From the NCBI GenBank assembly GCA_007026445.1, contig VDMD01000019.1, positions 310,001 through 374,000 of the forward strand: DNA of 64,000 bases. Reading direction: 5' to 3'. The notes under the pieces are model-generated. The model was not told the DNA's origin, did no database searches, and saw only the letters and a list, made by a program, of their open reading frames with translations. The translations under genes were made by a program, and so were the position numbers. Of the stretch, positions 32,777 to 45,435 are shown piece by piece (positions within the stretch are counted from its first letter, which is position 1; the number at the start of each line of letters is the position of its first letter). The DNA comes from Schizophyllum amplum (lineage: Eukaryota; Basidiomycota; Agaricomycetes; Agaricales; Schizophyllaceae).

Positions 32777-34707
32777 TCACCACGCCATCACCCCACCCGC
32801 AAGCAGCGCCGCAGCCACCGCGACCAGATTGACCGAGACCACGATTCCGGCGTTGCTGTCGCCAGCCCCGTTGTCGCCCGTCGGTGTCGCGGTTGAGCTC
32901 GCCAGCGCGACGCCGTCCTCGTTCGTCTCAAAGGCGCTCATGGTGCCCGTTGGCGCAGCCTCGATAGTAGCTGTACACAAGGGTTAGCATACGTCGTGTG
33001 CACATAGAAACCAAAATTGCGCAAAGAAATCAGGGCAACGCGTGGAAAGCAAGACTGCGGCGCGTAGAAAGCAGAACTGCACGCAGGCGCCGAGACTCAC
33101 AATAGAGATCCCCGCTAGCCGAAGCTGCTGCGAACGCGGCGCGGTACAGGTCGGCTGCGTCGTCTGGAACTGTAGAGAGCAGCCCGACACGTGGTGCGTC
33201 GCGCGACGGATACGCCAGGTCGCCGAAGTGGTACGCGGACAGGACGCTGTGTATACGGGTCAGTAATGATGCGTCTCACAATCCACACTTCTCGGCAACA
33301 CCACCAAAAGCCAAATTTTCATCACAGAAGAAAGGGTGCGACTGACCTCTTGAGGAACGGGATGCCCAAGCTCCAGCTATACAGGTACCCCTCGCCGATG
33401 GTCGGGGTGTCCGTAGCGGCGACGACAACCGCGCACTCGTTAGTCGAGCCTTCGTACGCCTGCGCGACGAAGTCCCGCGGGTCTACTGCGAAGCGCTTGC
33501 CTCCGAACTCAAACTCTAGCGTGTGCGGCTCCCCGCAGGAGATGGTGTCACCGCCGAGCTTGTCTATGATCGTCTGCACGACGTCCGCAGGGCCACGCAG
33601 GAGCGAGTTGCCCGTATCGAGCAGCGCAGACGGCGCGATGGTGCTGTTCGCGAGCGTGGACTGCGGAAGCTGCTCGCCGTCGAGGTAGACGGCGTCCAGG
33701 AAGACCTCCCACGTGAACGGGTACTCCTCGTCGGGCGAGTTGCTGGGCGGGCTCAGGCCGCCCTGCTCGGCAGCGTACGTGCGCAGGGGCAGCCAGGTGA
33801 GGCTGTCGTTGCTCACTCCGGAGGGAAGCTCGCCAAGGGAGAGCATGCCCACGGAGCCGCCGTGGTCGATAGTATCGCGCTGGAGAGTGACAGCGAACAT
33901 CGGGTCTGCGAGCATCTCGTTGGCTACCAGACGCGCCACGAATGGACCCTGCGAGTCGTACGACGCGATGACCGAGTCCGTGAGGGCTGAAGACTGCCGG
34001 CGGTCGACGTTTCCGCTGTTCGCCGCGTTCACGAAGACGGTGCGCCAGATGGCGCTGTTGATGGGGAAGCCGAGGCCGAATATGCCGGACGAGTCGGTGA
34101 CGACGACGGAAGTGTTCGTGCTGTTGATGGCGGCGAAGTACTGATCCTCGAGCTGCAGGCCTGCGACGCTGACGGCGGAGGTGCCGATCAATCCATCGGC
34201 GTGCGTGCCGCTTATGGAGTCGCCGTATTGGAGTGAGATGGTCAGGCCTTCGTTGCTCGTGAAGGTGTCTTGCGGGTACTGTGCTTGCGTCGTGTTGCAG
34301 TCCGTACAGCGGTCGGATATCACCCAGAGATCGGCAGAACCGGTGTCTAATCGTCCTCAGAACGGGGGTAGACACAATTGAACGGTAAACGCACCAAGTA
34401 CCAGCGGCATCTCCTGTCCCCCCACGTTCAACAGTACATTGTAGGTGCTGGGGCGACGGTAAGCACAAGCAAGGCGCACAGCTACTGTTACGCACACGTC
34501 CAGATAGTCGCCGAGTCCTATTGCGCCTGTGGACTCGCCACGCTTGCTAAGTCGGGGAGACCTGGAGTTCACGAGAGGCATATGTAGCCCGCCGTTTGTG
34601 CGTCGAGCTCGAGGAGGTATATCGTGTCCGTGCCGCGCAATAGAAGTGTATAAAGGAATGGCGAGCGCAGATAAAGGAAAGCAGGTGAAGAACACTAGCG
34701 CCCGCAT
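32777..34707 (-). CDS. Pepsin-like aspartic protease with signal peptide and GPI-type tail
   Basis: Five exons, 34707-34496, 34447-34395, 34346-33347, 33246-33101 and 32970-32777, total 1605 nt and 534 residues. A signal peptide (MRALVFFTCFPLSALAIP) and a propeptide ending near a KR pair are followed by the A1-family core. The first catalytic Asp (about 89) lies in LDTGSADLWV, whose codon is split by the second intron. The second (about 332) lies in ALLDTGNSL. Tyr of LQYGDS is the flap residue. A Ser/Thr/Gly-rich segment leads to a C-terminal hydrophobic tail (IVVSVNLVAVAAALLAGGVM) without a charged end, as in GPI-anchored or membrane-held aspartic proteases of fungi. It probably cleaves proteins at the cell surface or outside the cell. 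The last intron (33100-32971, 130 nt) contains a doubled 'cgcgtngaaagcanaactgc' unit. Confidence 0.93.
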
Positions 34708-35308
34708 GATGAAGATGAAGAGAAAAGCAGAACCGAGGCCTGCTCGTTGTCGTTGTCCGCGCCAGATCCTGAGCCTGCCTGTGGGTGTCGAAGACAAGGG
34801 AAACAATCGGTTCCGTTGGTTCGCTTGATCGCGCAGTCAATTCAGCAGGGCCGTGACGTTGACAGTGGACAGTGGACCTGCTGCGGTGTTGCAAAGCGAC
34901 CATCGCACCAGCAAATAGAACGGATGATTGCAAGAAAGGCGTGTCTATCTTTGAAGCTGCAAGGTTGATATTGAGAGGTGGAGAAAAAAGACAATGAAGA
35001 GAACAATGAACTTGCTCCGAATCACATGACTTCCACGGGTCAAGGAATTCACTTCCCTAACAGGAAGGTCGGAAATCCCACAACTTGAGCGCCTTAGCGC
35101 TTTGGCTGCAGAGATGCATGCCCTTCATGAACGTCAGAGGGAGCTTCTTGTTATGCGTGGTAAGTGATCCGTTATTAGTTATATACAATTGCGACAATAT
35201 AATAAGTAAAGCGAGCAGCACAACACCCAAGCCGGCTACACAAGTACAACAGCCAGTGACCGACATCCGATCGTAAATAAACCATCAAGCGCGTAAAGAC
35301 GAAGGCAT
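34708..35308. promoter_or_regulatory. Spacer: protease promoter side and transporter 3' end
   Basis: This 600-nt spacer separates the protease start (34707, minus) from the transporter stop (35309, minus). It must contain the protease promoter, but I see no clear TATA or CCAAT element. Confidence 0.4.
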
Positions 35309-37397
35309 CTATTGCTTTTCTGCCGAGCTCGCGTCGGGCTGCGAGTCGACGTGGCCCTCGGGCATGTTGTTGAGCTCGTCCTCCTGCGCGTCGAGCTTGC
35401 GTACGGACAACCAGTAGAGGATGCCCGCGACGAATGCTATGACCGCAACGACGCCGTAGTTCCACACGAGCATAGGGTCCTCCACGAGGGCTGCAAGGCG
35501 ATCAGCTGACGGCCAACAGACAAGACATAACAAGACGTACGCAAAAAGGCCTCGGAGAGAGCATACGCGATTGCGGATGTGAAGAAGAAGACGGCCATGA
35601 CAAGCGAGCGCATGTTCTTCGGCGCCTTCGTGAAGGCGTACTCAAGACCGGTGATGGACGCGAAGATCTCAGAGGTCGCGACCAGCACATAACTGCGGTT
35701 AGATGGTCAGTAGATGCATGGCAGCTACCACACGCAGACGGGACTTACGCGCCAGTCTGCGCCCATACGTTGATGGGCGAGGTGAGCACATTGCCGTCGG
35801 CGTCCTTGCAGCTTGCGGCGTAATAGCCACACGGGCTCGTCTTGTAGATGTAGTGCTGGAGGGTGGCGGCCCAGATCATGGCCATGCACCCGCATGCGAA
35901 GCCGGCGGCCATCTTGCGCAGTGCGGTGAAGCGGAAGCCGATGGTCTTGAAGAAGGGGTAGATGAGGACGTCGCACAAAGGAATGATGATGAGGATCGCG
36001 AAGGGGTCGAGATTGGACAGCACGTCGTTCGGGACGCCGTGCGTGGCCATCGTCGCCGCCTGCGAGGTCAAGTTGTTGTTGATCTGGTTGTATGAGAGCC
36101 CTGACATCACGGTCAGCAAGGACCTCGGAGACCGCAGAGGAACAGACACGTACAGAAGATGGGGAACCACAGGAACACGGAGCATGCCTTGAAGCCACGA
36201 CGAACCTCGTCGACCCAGAAGTCGTCAAAGTTCATCCAGTGCGGCTTCGTTTGGAGATGGCTGGGCTTGACGCTCTCCCAGAAGTCGTCAGCGCGGAGGT
36301 TCTTGTACGTCTTGATCGGGTTGAGAGACCAACGGCCCTTCGCGGCGAAGACCCAGAGCTTGAGTGCACGCGCAAGCACGGACTCCGTGGGGGGCGTGCG
36401 CACATACTTGTTGCGGCCAATGAACAGGATGAAGGGGCACATGAAGAATACCGCCGTTGGGAGCGTGTACGCGAGCCAGAACCCAACGTACTTCTCCGCG
36501 TACGCCATGCCGATCTGGCCAATGAGAGCACCGATGTTGATGAAGAAGTAGAAGTACTGCAACAACATCAGCTACGCGCCGCGACGATGAACGCCGTGCT
36601 CACCATGTACATACGCGAGACGGTGAATGCGGGGTCGACGATCACGCGCGATCCGTCAGCATTGACGCGGATGAAGAGCTTGTTGCGCGTATACTGCTCG
36701 GCCACCAGCGGGGAGATGTTTGCCTTGAACATGCCGGTGCCCAATCCCATGATGATCAAGGCGATGACGAAGCACGCCAGGGCCGATTGCTGCTTCTCAA
36801 TAACGCCTGGGATGGCGGAGATGATGAGGATGATGTGCCCGAGCATAGCGACGACGACCCCAACACAGATCGTGTTGTACCGACCCCACTTCGCATCGGC
36901 GAGGTAGGCGCCCCATAGGGGAGTGATGTAGCACCACATGGAGTAGAAGGTGGTGAGACCCGTCGAGGTCTGCTGGCCCATGCCGAGCGCACCGGACTGG
37001 CCATCCGTTCCACCAGCACCGGTGCGCGAGTCGGGGGGAAGCGATTGCTGGATGAAGTTGGTGAAGACGACGCTGCAGCCGTAGAAGGAGAACCGCTCGG
37101 CCATCTCGACCGCGGCGATCACTGTCCGTTCGTCAGCAATAGAGCTTCGTCAAGACATTGGGGGAACTCACAGTAAGACGCCCAGGGAAGGGTGTCAGAG
37201 ACGCGGACGAGCGTGGCAAGCTCCTCCTCCGTCGGGAACTCCAATCCCTCGTCTGCGTCGGGAACGTCGTGCACGCTCGACAGCTCATGCTTGTCGATGC
37301 CATCGAGCTGCGCATTCTTCTCGTTCTGCGCGTCGACCTTCGCCGTCTCAGCGAGAGCGAGGTCGATATCGTCCTGGGCGCGCGCGATGGCTGCCAT
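35309..37397 (-). CDS. POT/PTR2-family proton-coupled oligopeptide transporter
   Basis: Six exons, 37397-37172, 37121-36604, 36556-36154, 36100-35749, 35692-35541 and 35490-35309, total 1833 nt and 610 residues. The cytosolic N-terminus is acidic (DDIDLALAETAKVDAQNEKN). The POT signature begins at EMAERFSFYGCSVVFTNFIQ. Family blocks GAYLADAKWGRYNTICVG, FKANISPLVAEQY, YNQINNNLTSQAATM, LDPFAILIIIPLCDVLIYPF and IYKTSPCGYYAASC follow in order. The last spans include SEIFASITGLEYAFTKAPKN and an acidic tail. It imports di- and tripeptides with protons at the plasma membrane. Two decayed relatives lie on the other strand at 48770-49780 and 52217-55300. Together with the adjacent protease it could serve protein use as a nitrogen source, but adjacency is the only evidence for a link. 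Confidence 0.95.
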
Positions 37398-39394
37398 TGC
37401 AACTCTGCGGGAATGGGGGAGAGAGCGGGGACTAGAATCAGGCGCAGTCCCGTCCACCTGATTATATAGAAGCCGCATCCACTCACCACACGATCCATTT
37501 TGTTACAGAGCGTGTACTTTGATCAGCGACGGCGGGCTAAACTTAGACCATACGTATTGCGGTTCAGTTGCGGGGTCCGCAAGCAGGTGGTCTCTTATCT
37601 CTCCTCGGACCAAAGAGATGCTTCACATGCACCAGCGAGGGATAGGCTGTAGGCCGCAGTCGCAGACCGTTCGCAGAGAGATGCACAGAGTCGGCGAGCG
37701 ACGCGGCGCTTCCAGGCTGAACGTTCTGAAGACGATGATATTCGTTTCCACAGTTCCGCAGAACTTGCGCCATCGCACGCATCCAGAGCATGTGGAAGAG
37801 CGGAGGAAAAGAGACGGAAAAGTTCAAATTTTTGATGCCGCCGGATCACATTGTCACGTGGAGATCACGTTTTGCCCACCTCCGGAGTCCGAATGATGAA
37901 TCCTGTCGCCGTCCGCCCTGGCCCCTGACTTTGTCATTCGTCGTTGAAGTTTACCGGCATCGCAGGATGTTCGCCCATGGACCATAGTTCGCCATGTGCT
38001 CGCCACCTCTCGACACTCTCTCACAGCTAGACAGCCTCCGAACCCCCCTGGGCTTCCTCTGAGTCTATGCCTGCTGCTTGACAGTGCGGTCATGCGCCTC
38101 TGATTCGGCCGGGCATCGGACGGCCTCTATGTTAGACTTACCTCGGCGCCATCCAGACGTCGTAAGAGCGTCATGCATTGAGCCACACGTCGAGCTCCAG
38201 CTTCAAATCCTCGTCAGAATCCGTCTACTCCGCGTACTATCTGTGGGGTCCAAAAAAGGTCCATTGCTCTACGTAGTTATCTACGGGCGACAGCGAAGCA
38301 TCTACGACGATAATAGTATCGCAGTTTATTGGCCCCCGTGACGGCCGTTCTCGCTTTGGAAACCCAGAAGGGGGCTATGTGGACACCTCGACTTTGCTTC
38401 GTCCTGGCCAGAAAAGTGGTCGGCGAGCAAGCCCCCAGCCCACGTTTTGTCTCACCGGTGCCGCCCGTTGCAAGTCCGTTGCCTCCAGCTCCGCGGCCTC
38501 GCTCAGAGCCGATCGTCTCTCTTCGTCTCTTCGGCGCGACATGCCGGCCGCAGCGGCATATACCCCAGACGCCTCTGATGATCCTTGTCAACGGACTACT
38601 TCGTGAATCTCGACGTTCATAAGACCTTCGGCAGGCTTGCGCTTTGGGAACTCGAGACTGATTTTCAAGGTCTATGCTCTCCGAGCCCCTTCAAGGTCAA
38701 GTTCGATGGACGATCATCGGAAGCGGAGCTGTGAAGCTCATAGCGTTCGATTTGCTTCCTTCCCGAGACGCAGGTCGCCGGCACGCGATTGCTTCCATGC
38801 CATTCGAGGCCAGCCGTCCGAGTCGGGACCGTGTCGGACTTTCTCCCCTTCGGACGAGCGCACCGAAGGCACAGACACTCATGTCGAAGTCAAATTTCGA
38901 TGCTGCAGGTCACTGGTACGGTCTACGTTCCTCGATCCACCACTTGCTTACTGAATATATAATCGCTCAGTAAGGCGCCAAGAGCGCCCCACTTTACGCG
39001 TACGGACCAGACCCGTCACCCCAGCCGCAGTGGCGCGGCTTCGATCGCGTGCCACTCACGCTCCTGGAGCTTTGCGCCATTCAGTGGGACTTGTTACGCT
39101 TCTCCTGCGTATGTGGCAAGTACTTTGGAGCCTTGACGTTCAAGTCAGCTCTTTCATCCTCTCGTCCGTCTTACGAATTGCCGGAGGAAGGTTCGAGCTG
39201 GGTTCGAGTTCATTCGGTGCATGAAGTCATTGATGATTGGTGCGAATTGCCTGCCAGGCGTAAGGCATTCTGTCCATCATCGCACTTTTCGCCGGACCCT
39301 AAAGAGGCCCCCACATGTACGTCAAGGTACCTTAGGTCTTTCTGACATGAATGACTTGCATTTTTCCTCCGAAGGTAAGCCACTACCTTGAAGA

Positions 39395-39510
39395 GGTCCA
39401 CAGAACATCCGAAGGTACGTCGTACATCCCCAGGTTCGAGGGACCTCCAGAGGTCGACGTGGTAGAGCGACATCTTAAGGTTCAGCCAGGTAGTAGGGAC
39501 ATCCATAGGT
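39395..39510. repeat. Degenerate 'acatccnnaggt' repeats
   Basis: The word recurs at about 39402, 39424, 39471 and 39493 with roughly 22-nt phasing. The same word in both orientations recurs at 42180-42310, so the two clusters share an origin or composition. Confidence 0.5.
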
Positions 39511-42159
39511 CATAAAGGTACCGCCGGCCTTTTGAGGTAGTTTAGGTAGTGAGAGCCATCCCAACGCCGCAGGAGGCATAACTTATCACACGAGGTTGTA
39601 AATTCATGAGCACTTCATTTCCAAGATGTATACGAGGCTACAGCGAGTCAAGCGAGTACGCAACAGAGGCGAGTGAGTACAAGGCTCGTATAGCAAGGCG
39701 GGAACTCGATAGCAAAAGGACAAGCCAATATGGAAAAGGCAGCAAGGAGGGCGTGAACGTTTGAACATGGAGGCGAGAGAGCTGGGATATTGCGAGTATA
39801 GGCACGCTATGCATGAAGCACACGCACCTATGGTTACTTGCTGGCACGAGGCGGCTGGATACTGAACACCTAAATTAAGCGAAGGTTGCGAACAAGCGAG
39901 GGGACGCTTGCCGAGTGGGGCGGTCTGCGCCACCCTTGCTGCAGTTGTCGTAGTCGCTGCATTCGGCGTTGCTGGGCCGATCGCCGCGGTGGAAAGCGGC
40001 TTCGCGACTGGTAGAGCCTTCGCACGGTCGTCTCTGCAGCACTGCTGAGAAGCCAAGGCTGGACAATGCGTGTAAGTGACTTCCAGTCGCTGGCCGTGAG
40101 GAAGACGTACCGGTTATACCACGCGTGATGTCGGCGGACATTTGCGCATCGATAAGCGCCTGCTCCTACTTGCTGAGCGGCGCGTCGGCCTTCTCCCGAT
40201 GACCTCATCTATCGCCTACCTCTGCGTCGCCGAAATTGTCAGCTGCGAGATCTGAATGAAGATAATTCAGCACCTTTCAATAGCCGTTCGTTGGTGGTAG
40301 GTTTGTGCACGTCGTCGTCGTCGCCGTCAGTGAGGGGGGTGGCATAATGGGAGGGTCTTGGCGCAGTAGCGATACGACGGTCACCTTTGCCCTTGACGGC
40401 GGAGCCGTCAGTAGAGCACGTAGCGAAGAGCTCGTCTGTTAACCGGGTGCTAAGGTCAATACAAGGCGCATATATGCGCATATATACACTCACCAAGAGG
40501 AGTAGTAACGCGCGGACGTTGTCCTTCTTCTTGACTTCGTCCGGATGGGTGATCGGCGATCGTGCAAAGTCAGTATATGCGCTGGCATACAGCGTACGGT
40601 GGGACGTACTCGTCAACGCGCGGGCGCGGCCTGGACCGCGCCCACAGCAGTATCGACCCGAGCCATAGAAGTCTTCCTCGCGCTCGATCGAAGCGCTTCG
40701 TTGCAGAGGGTACCAACTCCGCCTCCAGATCTGGCGGCTGAAATTGTGGGGGGAGTTAGAGGCGCAGGGTCTTCCTCGCGGCGACGCTGCCCGAAGCGAG
40801 GCGCTGCAACGGATCTCGGGGCTGCTGAGTAGTCGACGACGTGCAGCCAAAGGCAGAAGCGGGAGGTCACGCTGATGGTGGGGGTAAAAGAGAAAGAAGC
40901 GCAGCCTGTGAGCATCCTGCTTTATACCGTTACGATCGGCAAGAGGGCAGAACTTAAGGCATGTGATCGCGAACTCTGGGAATTGACGTCATACATTCCT
41001 GGCGATCAAGTTCACTCCGGCTTCGCGCCGCCTCCCATGCGGTCAGTCGCGTTTCTTGCTCGTTCCGCTATGTCAAGCTTTGCCTGTGTAAGTATCCTCC
41101 GAGCGCATATTCCAGTCCAACCGCGATCGACTCTCCCAGTGCTCAGCATGACTCGAGACGGTGGACGCGCCGGTCGCAAGCGTGTCGCAACGGATTTCCG
41201 AGATCCTCTACCCAAGGCAAGGACCTTGGATCCTACTACACAATTCTCAACGTCGCCTGCTTCTGATCAATACCGCCTTTTCCCCCTCAAGTCTCGCCCC
41301 CTTCGCGGATTCACCTCGGCCTCGCTCTCTTATCGCCCAAGCCCCTGTCGTTCTCACTCCCTCACGCCCCGTTCACCCCGTTCCAAACTACGCCCCTCGC
41401 CCCCTTCGCTTCGCGTCTCGCTTGCCTCACCTCCACCTTGCCCGAGCCTCACACTCCTCCCCCCAACAGCTCTCCTTCGCCCTCCCACCGACCGTCGCTC
41501 ACCTTTGTCTCCCTGGCGGACCTTCGGTCTCACCCACCCATTGTCTCTCCCTTTGCCGTCGCACCCCCGTGGGGAGCGCAAGCCCCGTTTTCTGAGCCCC
41601 AATCCCGCCCAACTGCCTTTCATCTGCTCTCCCGGCGCCGTTCAGCGTGGTGCACAGGCCTTGAGCATGGCGCAGACCTGCGGCGTGATCCGGGTAGTAC
41701 TTCAGCACATGAGTGGGGACGACGCGGGACGGAGACAGGGCCTTGGCCATGGTAAATATAGGTGTGCTCTACGTCGTTCTGCAGTGCGCTGAAGGTGGGT
41801 GGGCGCGAGTTCGAAGGTGGCGTGCGATGTGACTTGAAGCTTGTCTTTCGTGGCAGTGGCGGATGGCTCAATGTAACATATAAGTATGCAATCAATTTTT
41901 CCTACGAGTGCTTGATCTTGTAGTGTTCGGCGCGCTTCGTGGCTCGCCGCCTATGTCGTGATCTCGCCTTCTGAAGTCACGCTTGCTTCTATCTCACCGG
42001 CACCCTTAGTGACAATGAAACTTCGTCTTTTGGCGGGCTGAACACGTGTTACGTTGAACACATATCTTGTCAGTGACCTTTCCTGTGTTTACCTTCTGAG
42101 ATGAAGCGAGGGAGACACAGAATCCTATGCGGATCTCTGCAGGTGCTGCCAATGACATG

Positions 42160-42315
42160 CCTGTCCTTGCTAGAAACTCGCTGACATCCCGAGGTGTCCC
42201 CACAACCTTGGGATGTAGCCCTCGACCTGGAGATGTCGCGCGGAACCTCGGGATGTGATATCAAGGTTGTTCTGACATCCAAAGGTGCCTCAAAGTATAT
42301 TGAACATCCGTAGAT
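42160..42315. repeat. Second cluster of 'acatccnnaggt' words, both orientations
   Basis: Examples are 'acatcccgaggtg', 'ccttgggatgta', 'acctcgggatgtg' and 'acatccaaaggtg'. No gene is associated. Confidence 0.5.
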
Positions 42316-43001
42316 TCGTGCGAAAAACGTGATGATGTCACGGCGTCATCTCGCGCCTGTTCTCGGATGCCCGCGATGCATACATAGAGTTATATGTGAC
42401 TCGCAACAAAAGACTTGGCCACGAAACGTATGTGAATTGTACAGAAGTGGAATCTTGAATCTTGATCAAGTTCAACTGTCGGCCTTGTGCGACGTGCGTG
42501 ACCTGTGCGTGATTCCTTCGAGCACGCCTAAAGTTCCCACGCGGGATACTTCCCAGAAATCAGAATCCTCTGCCCATTGATCATGTTCAGCGGTGACCCT
42601 ACTGTACTCCCCTTGACTGTCTAGCTGTCATCTGAACTTGATCTCATGCTCATCTACGCGAGAGGAATGTACCTCCTGGAGGCCTAGGAGGGAGATATCT
42701 GGGCCACGAACTTTCGGACGCGCGCTCCTCAGCGGCGTCATCGCCTTACTTCCTCGCGCGCGCTACTCGATGTATTTGCTCATATCCCAGCTCTATGACA
42801 CCTGCTATGAGGAAGCTGCTCGTGACTCTGGCTATGAGACAGACGAGCCGAGCGTCATCGAAGAAGATGAGGAGCGGTGCTTAGAGCACAAATCTCACAC
42901 GGACTTAGTTGTGCGTCTTTATACTACCCCGCTCGTGAATCGTACTGAGTATATTGTGAACATAGATTACTTCATTGCAAAATTTGAACTTCCTTCGAAA
43001 A

Positions 43002-44684
43002 TTATTGAGGTACCTCCACCTCCGTCGGCGGGCATGAGCCAGGCCACCATGCATACACCTCCACACCCCGCTTCTCGATGAGTTTGTCCGCGGCACAGAA
43101 CGCTTGCGAGCAGCGTCCTTGCGCCATGAGCGAGACAACCTCCAGAGCCGAGCAGCTGGCCTGTTGATTGGTGCGGCTTCGGATGACGGACATGTAGGCC
43201 TCCTCGGCGTCGGTCGCCCATTGCATCGACCCATCATACGTCAAATGCAGGTATTTCAACTCGGGCAGGATGCGACGACTCTCCTCGTACGCCAGCTCCC
43301 ACAACATGTCCGCGCGCACCCGTCCGTCGACGTTCGCCCACTGCGTCACTACCATCAACTCGGTCACCGGCATGTGTGCCCACAGCTCGCGTAGGTCCGT
43401 CGCGCTTATATCGGCATACGCTATGATGAACTGCAAGATGTGTGTACCGTGCCCTCGATAGCAGATGAAGCGCCTGACGTTATCCAGCTCCGTGTCCAAC
43501 AAAGTTGTCAACAACGTTGTCAAATGCGGAGCGTCGACGATATCGAGGAGGGCACTGGTCCCCTCGCCAATTTCGAGGTGCACGAGGTTTGGAAGCGTGA
43601 TTACTGTGCGAGGAAGAGGTGCTTCAGTGACTTGCAGAAACACCTTTAGCGTCACGAGCCGGTGGCAGCGCTCAAGAACTGGCAGAAAGTCGGCCAAGCT
43701 CGTATTGCTGGTGCAGTCCTGTATCAGCAATAGGACGAGCTGCTCCCATGGTGCGTGAAACTTCTGAGGGCCGCCGAGGTTGGTGAGGTATAGCTCTTCG
43801 ACACACGGGGCATGGATGGTGTTCCGCCTGCCCTCGCGCGGCGCCATGCGACCCTCGAGATCGATAACGCGAGCGCGAGCGTAGGAGAGGCAGAATCCGC
43901 CGTCAGCTCGCCCGTCCGTAATTGTCTGCGCCATTTGGTCCACCTGCGCCCCCATAGCCGCCCATCTCCGCCTCTGGCGCTGCGAGCACTTCTTGTCGAA
44001 GTCTTCATGGACGGTAAGGCAGAGCTGCCATTTCCCTACGCGTCTTGAAAAGCTCTCCATGATAGCCACGCGGTGCTTTGAAGCAGGGAACTCCTCGGTG
44101 TATATCACTTCTGCCCAGAGCTTGCCCATTGCGATCGCAACCGCGCGCCAGTGGTTCGAAACGCACGCTATGCGGATACGAACGCGCAGACACTCGGCAG
44201 GATCATCGTCGTCGGCCGCCAGCACAAAAATATCCTGCAGCAGCTCTACGGGCAGGAGGCGGACGGGGGCACAGATAGCTGCCCGCAAGCACTGTCGCAG
44301 GAAAAGAGCGTTGCCGCGAGTGAAGTACTCGGCCCAGCCTTCCATTTCGATGAGCAGAAGCATATTCATCGTCATTTTCCGCAGATGTTGGTTGTCCATG
44401 ATGTTATGGATGGCCATGCGGCGCGCGTTCTCTGGACATGGGAAGGTGCCACTGCGAAGCTCGTTGACGAGGATACCGTTGATCATCCATCGCTCGATGT
44501 TTTCCACATTCTCCGTCTTGCCGTTCCGAGGGTGTAGAAACTCGCACAATTCCTTGTATGTGCCGTCGCTTGTCCACCCATATAGGCGGTCTCGAAGGCC
44601 CATGTCCCAGACAGAGGATATCCGGTCCATAGTAGTGTCTGGAATGCCATTAGCTGCGTTCGGAGACTTTGAACTGCTGCGCAC
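43002..44684 (-). CDS. F-box protein (basidiomycete F-box/LRR-like type)
   Basis: A single uninterrupted exon encodes 560 residues. The F-box motif is at about 143-190: LLPVELLQDIFVLAA, then an acidic DDDD stretch, RIRIACVSNHWRAVA and KLWAEV. The C-terminal two thirds contain leucine-rich stretches (LVTLKVFLQV, LPNLVHLEIGEG, LPELKYLHLTYDG) typical of mushroom F-box proteins, which form large families. It would act as the substrate receptor of an SCF ubiquitin ligase by binding Skp1; the target is unknown. The N-terminal 120 residues are unusually long before the F-box. The reading frame is clean with no break. Confidence 0.88.
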   Translation of the reverse strand: MRSSSKSPNAANGIPDTTMDRISSVWDMGLRDRLYGWTSDGTYKELCEFLHPRNGKTENVENIERWMINGILVNELRSGTFPCPENARRMAIHNIMDNQHLRKMTMNMLLLIEMEGWAEYFTRGNALFLRQCLRAAICAPVRLLPVELLQDIFVLAADDDDPAECLRVRIRIACVSNHWRAVAIAMGKLWAEVIYTEEFPASKHRVAIMESFSRRVGKWQLCLTVHEDFDKKCSQRQRRRWAAMGAQVDQMAQTITDGRADGGFCLSYARARVIDLEGRMAPREGRRNTIHAPCVEELYLTNLGGPQKFHAPWEQLVLLLIQDCTSNTSLADFLPVLERCHRLVTLKVFLQVTEAPLPRTVITLPNLVHLEIGEGTSALLDIVDAPHLTTLLTTLLDTELDNVRRFICYRGHGTHILQFIIAYADISATDLRELWAHMPVTELMVVTQWANVDGRVRADMLWELAYEESRRILPELKYLHLTYDGSMQWATDAEEAYMSVIRSRTNQQASCSALEVVSLMAQGRCSQAFCAADKLIEKRGVEVYAWWPGSCPPTEVEVPQ

Positions 44685-45435
44685 TGTAGATTGTCCTCAT
44701 TCCACCACTGTGAGCTTGCCAAATTAGATGAGCGTGGCAGTCGCTAGTTGCTGGCAGTTGAAGATGAAAAGCAAAGGAACGATTGTGCATCATGTATTGG
44801 TACACAAAGTCACGTTACGGCGGGCCCGAACGTGTCACATGACCTGCTCGTGACACGTTGTTTCTTTAGCCTTAAAACTAGCATCGCAACCTTTCATTCC
44901 ACTTCGATGTTAGGTTCATGATTGATAGTGGCGATCATAGCTTATATCTGCTAGTCTGCTATATTGCATGTTGGAGTCAATCTAACAACGAAGTTCAATG
45001 CCTCCTGTGGAATTCTGGTCGAGGTTGGGTCGAGGAACTTGTTTAGGATAGTCACTGGTAGTCAGAGGCAACGAAGTGCGGGATGCGATTCATAAAGCGT
45101 AGTATTTGTGGATCCTCTCATCGTAGGATTTGTACATGCAGGATCAACGGTCATAAGATATGCATGCAGCTAAGTGGCATACGCAGGTCTCATCCTTGAC
45201 AATGGTCGTCGTCTTACGGTCTAGCAGTAATTCGCACTCGTCAAACTCAGCGGAAGCTGCTTGACCGAATACAAGACCTTACGACTCTCCTTACTTATAC
45301 CTATACTTGAGCAAGGATAAGAAATGACAACGGTATAAAGACACTATGTAAGAGGTGATCCGAGAGCGTGATATTCTGCCGGCCTTATCAAGACGCTTCA
45401 CAAGATTCTACACATGGTGCCGAGAAAGGGTAACT
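44685..45435. other. Intergenic DNA, no gene seen
   Basis: AT-richer than the flanks. It should contain the F-box gene promoter. A tandem 'cacgt..gtgtcacatgacctgctcgtgacacg' imperfect palindrome lies near 44820-44860. Confidence 0.45.

Larger units (their letters stand above)
37398..43001. other. 5.6-kb region with no secure gene
   Basis: Several weak candidates were examined. At about 38595-38735 (+) the text FVNLDVHKTFGRLALWELET looks coding-like, but it ends at a stop and I could not chain it to exons; it may be a gene relic. At 40239-40850 (-) there is a 203-codon frame containing a textbook intron-like segment (40480-40437), but splicing it changes the frame to an early stop. The frame 40875-41792 (+) is Ser/Pro/Arg-rich and low complexity. 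The stretch next to 37397 should hold the transporter promoter. Confidence 0.5.

Noticed and set aside
33548..34495. 315-codon frame overlapping the protease gene
   Set aside because: It is the shifted frame of the GC-rich aspartic protease exon, with Arg/His-rich text and no motif.
36092..36907. 271-codon plus-strand frame
   Set aside because: Antisense of the POT transporter exons, which splice consistently into 610 residues.
40239..40850. 203-codon minus-strand frame with an intron-like segment
   Set aside because: Splicing the perfect-looking 44-nt intron leads to an early stop, and the unspliced protein matches no family; kept only as a weak candidate in the gap note.
40875..41792. 305-codon plus-strand frame
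   Set aside because: Low-complexity Ser/Pro/Arg text from a pyrimidine-rich stretch, with no motif or splice support.
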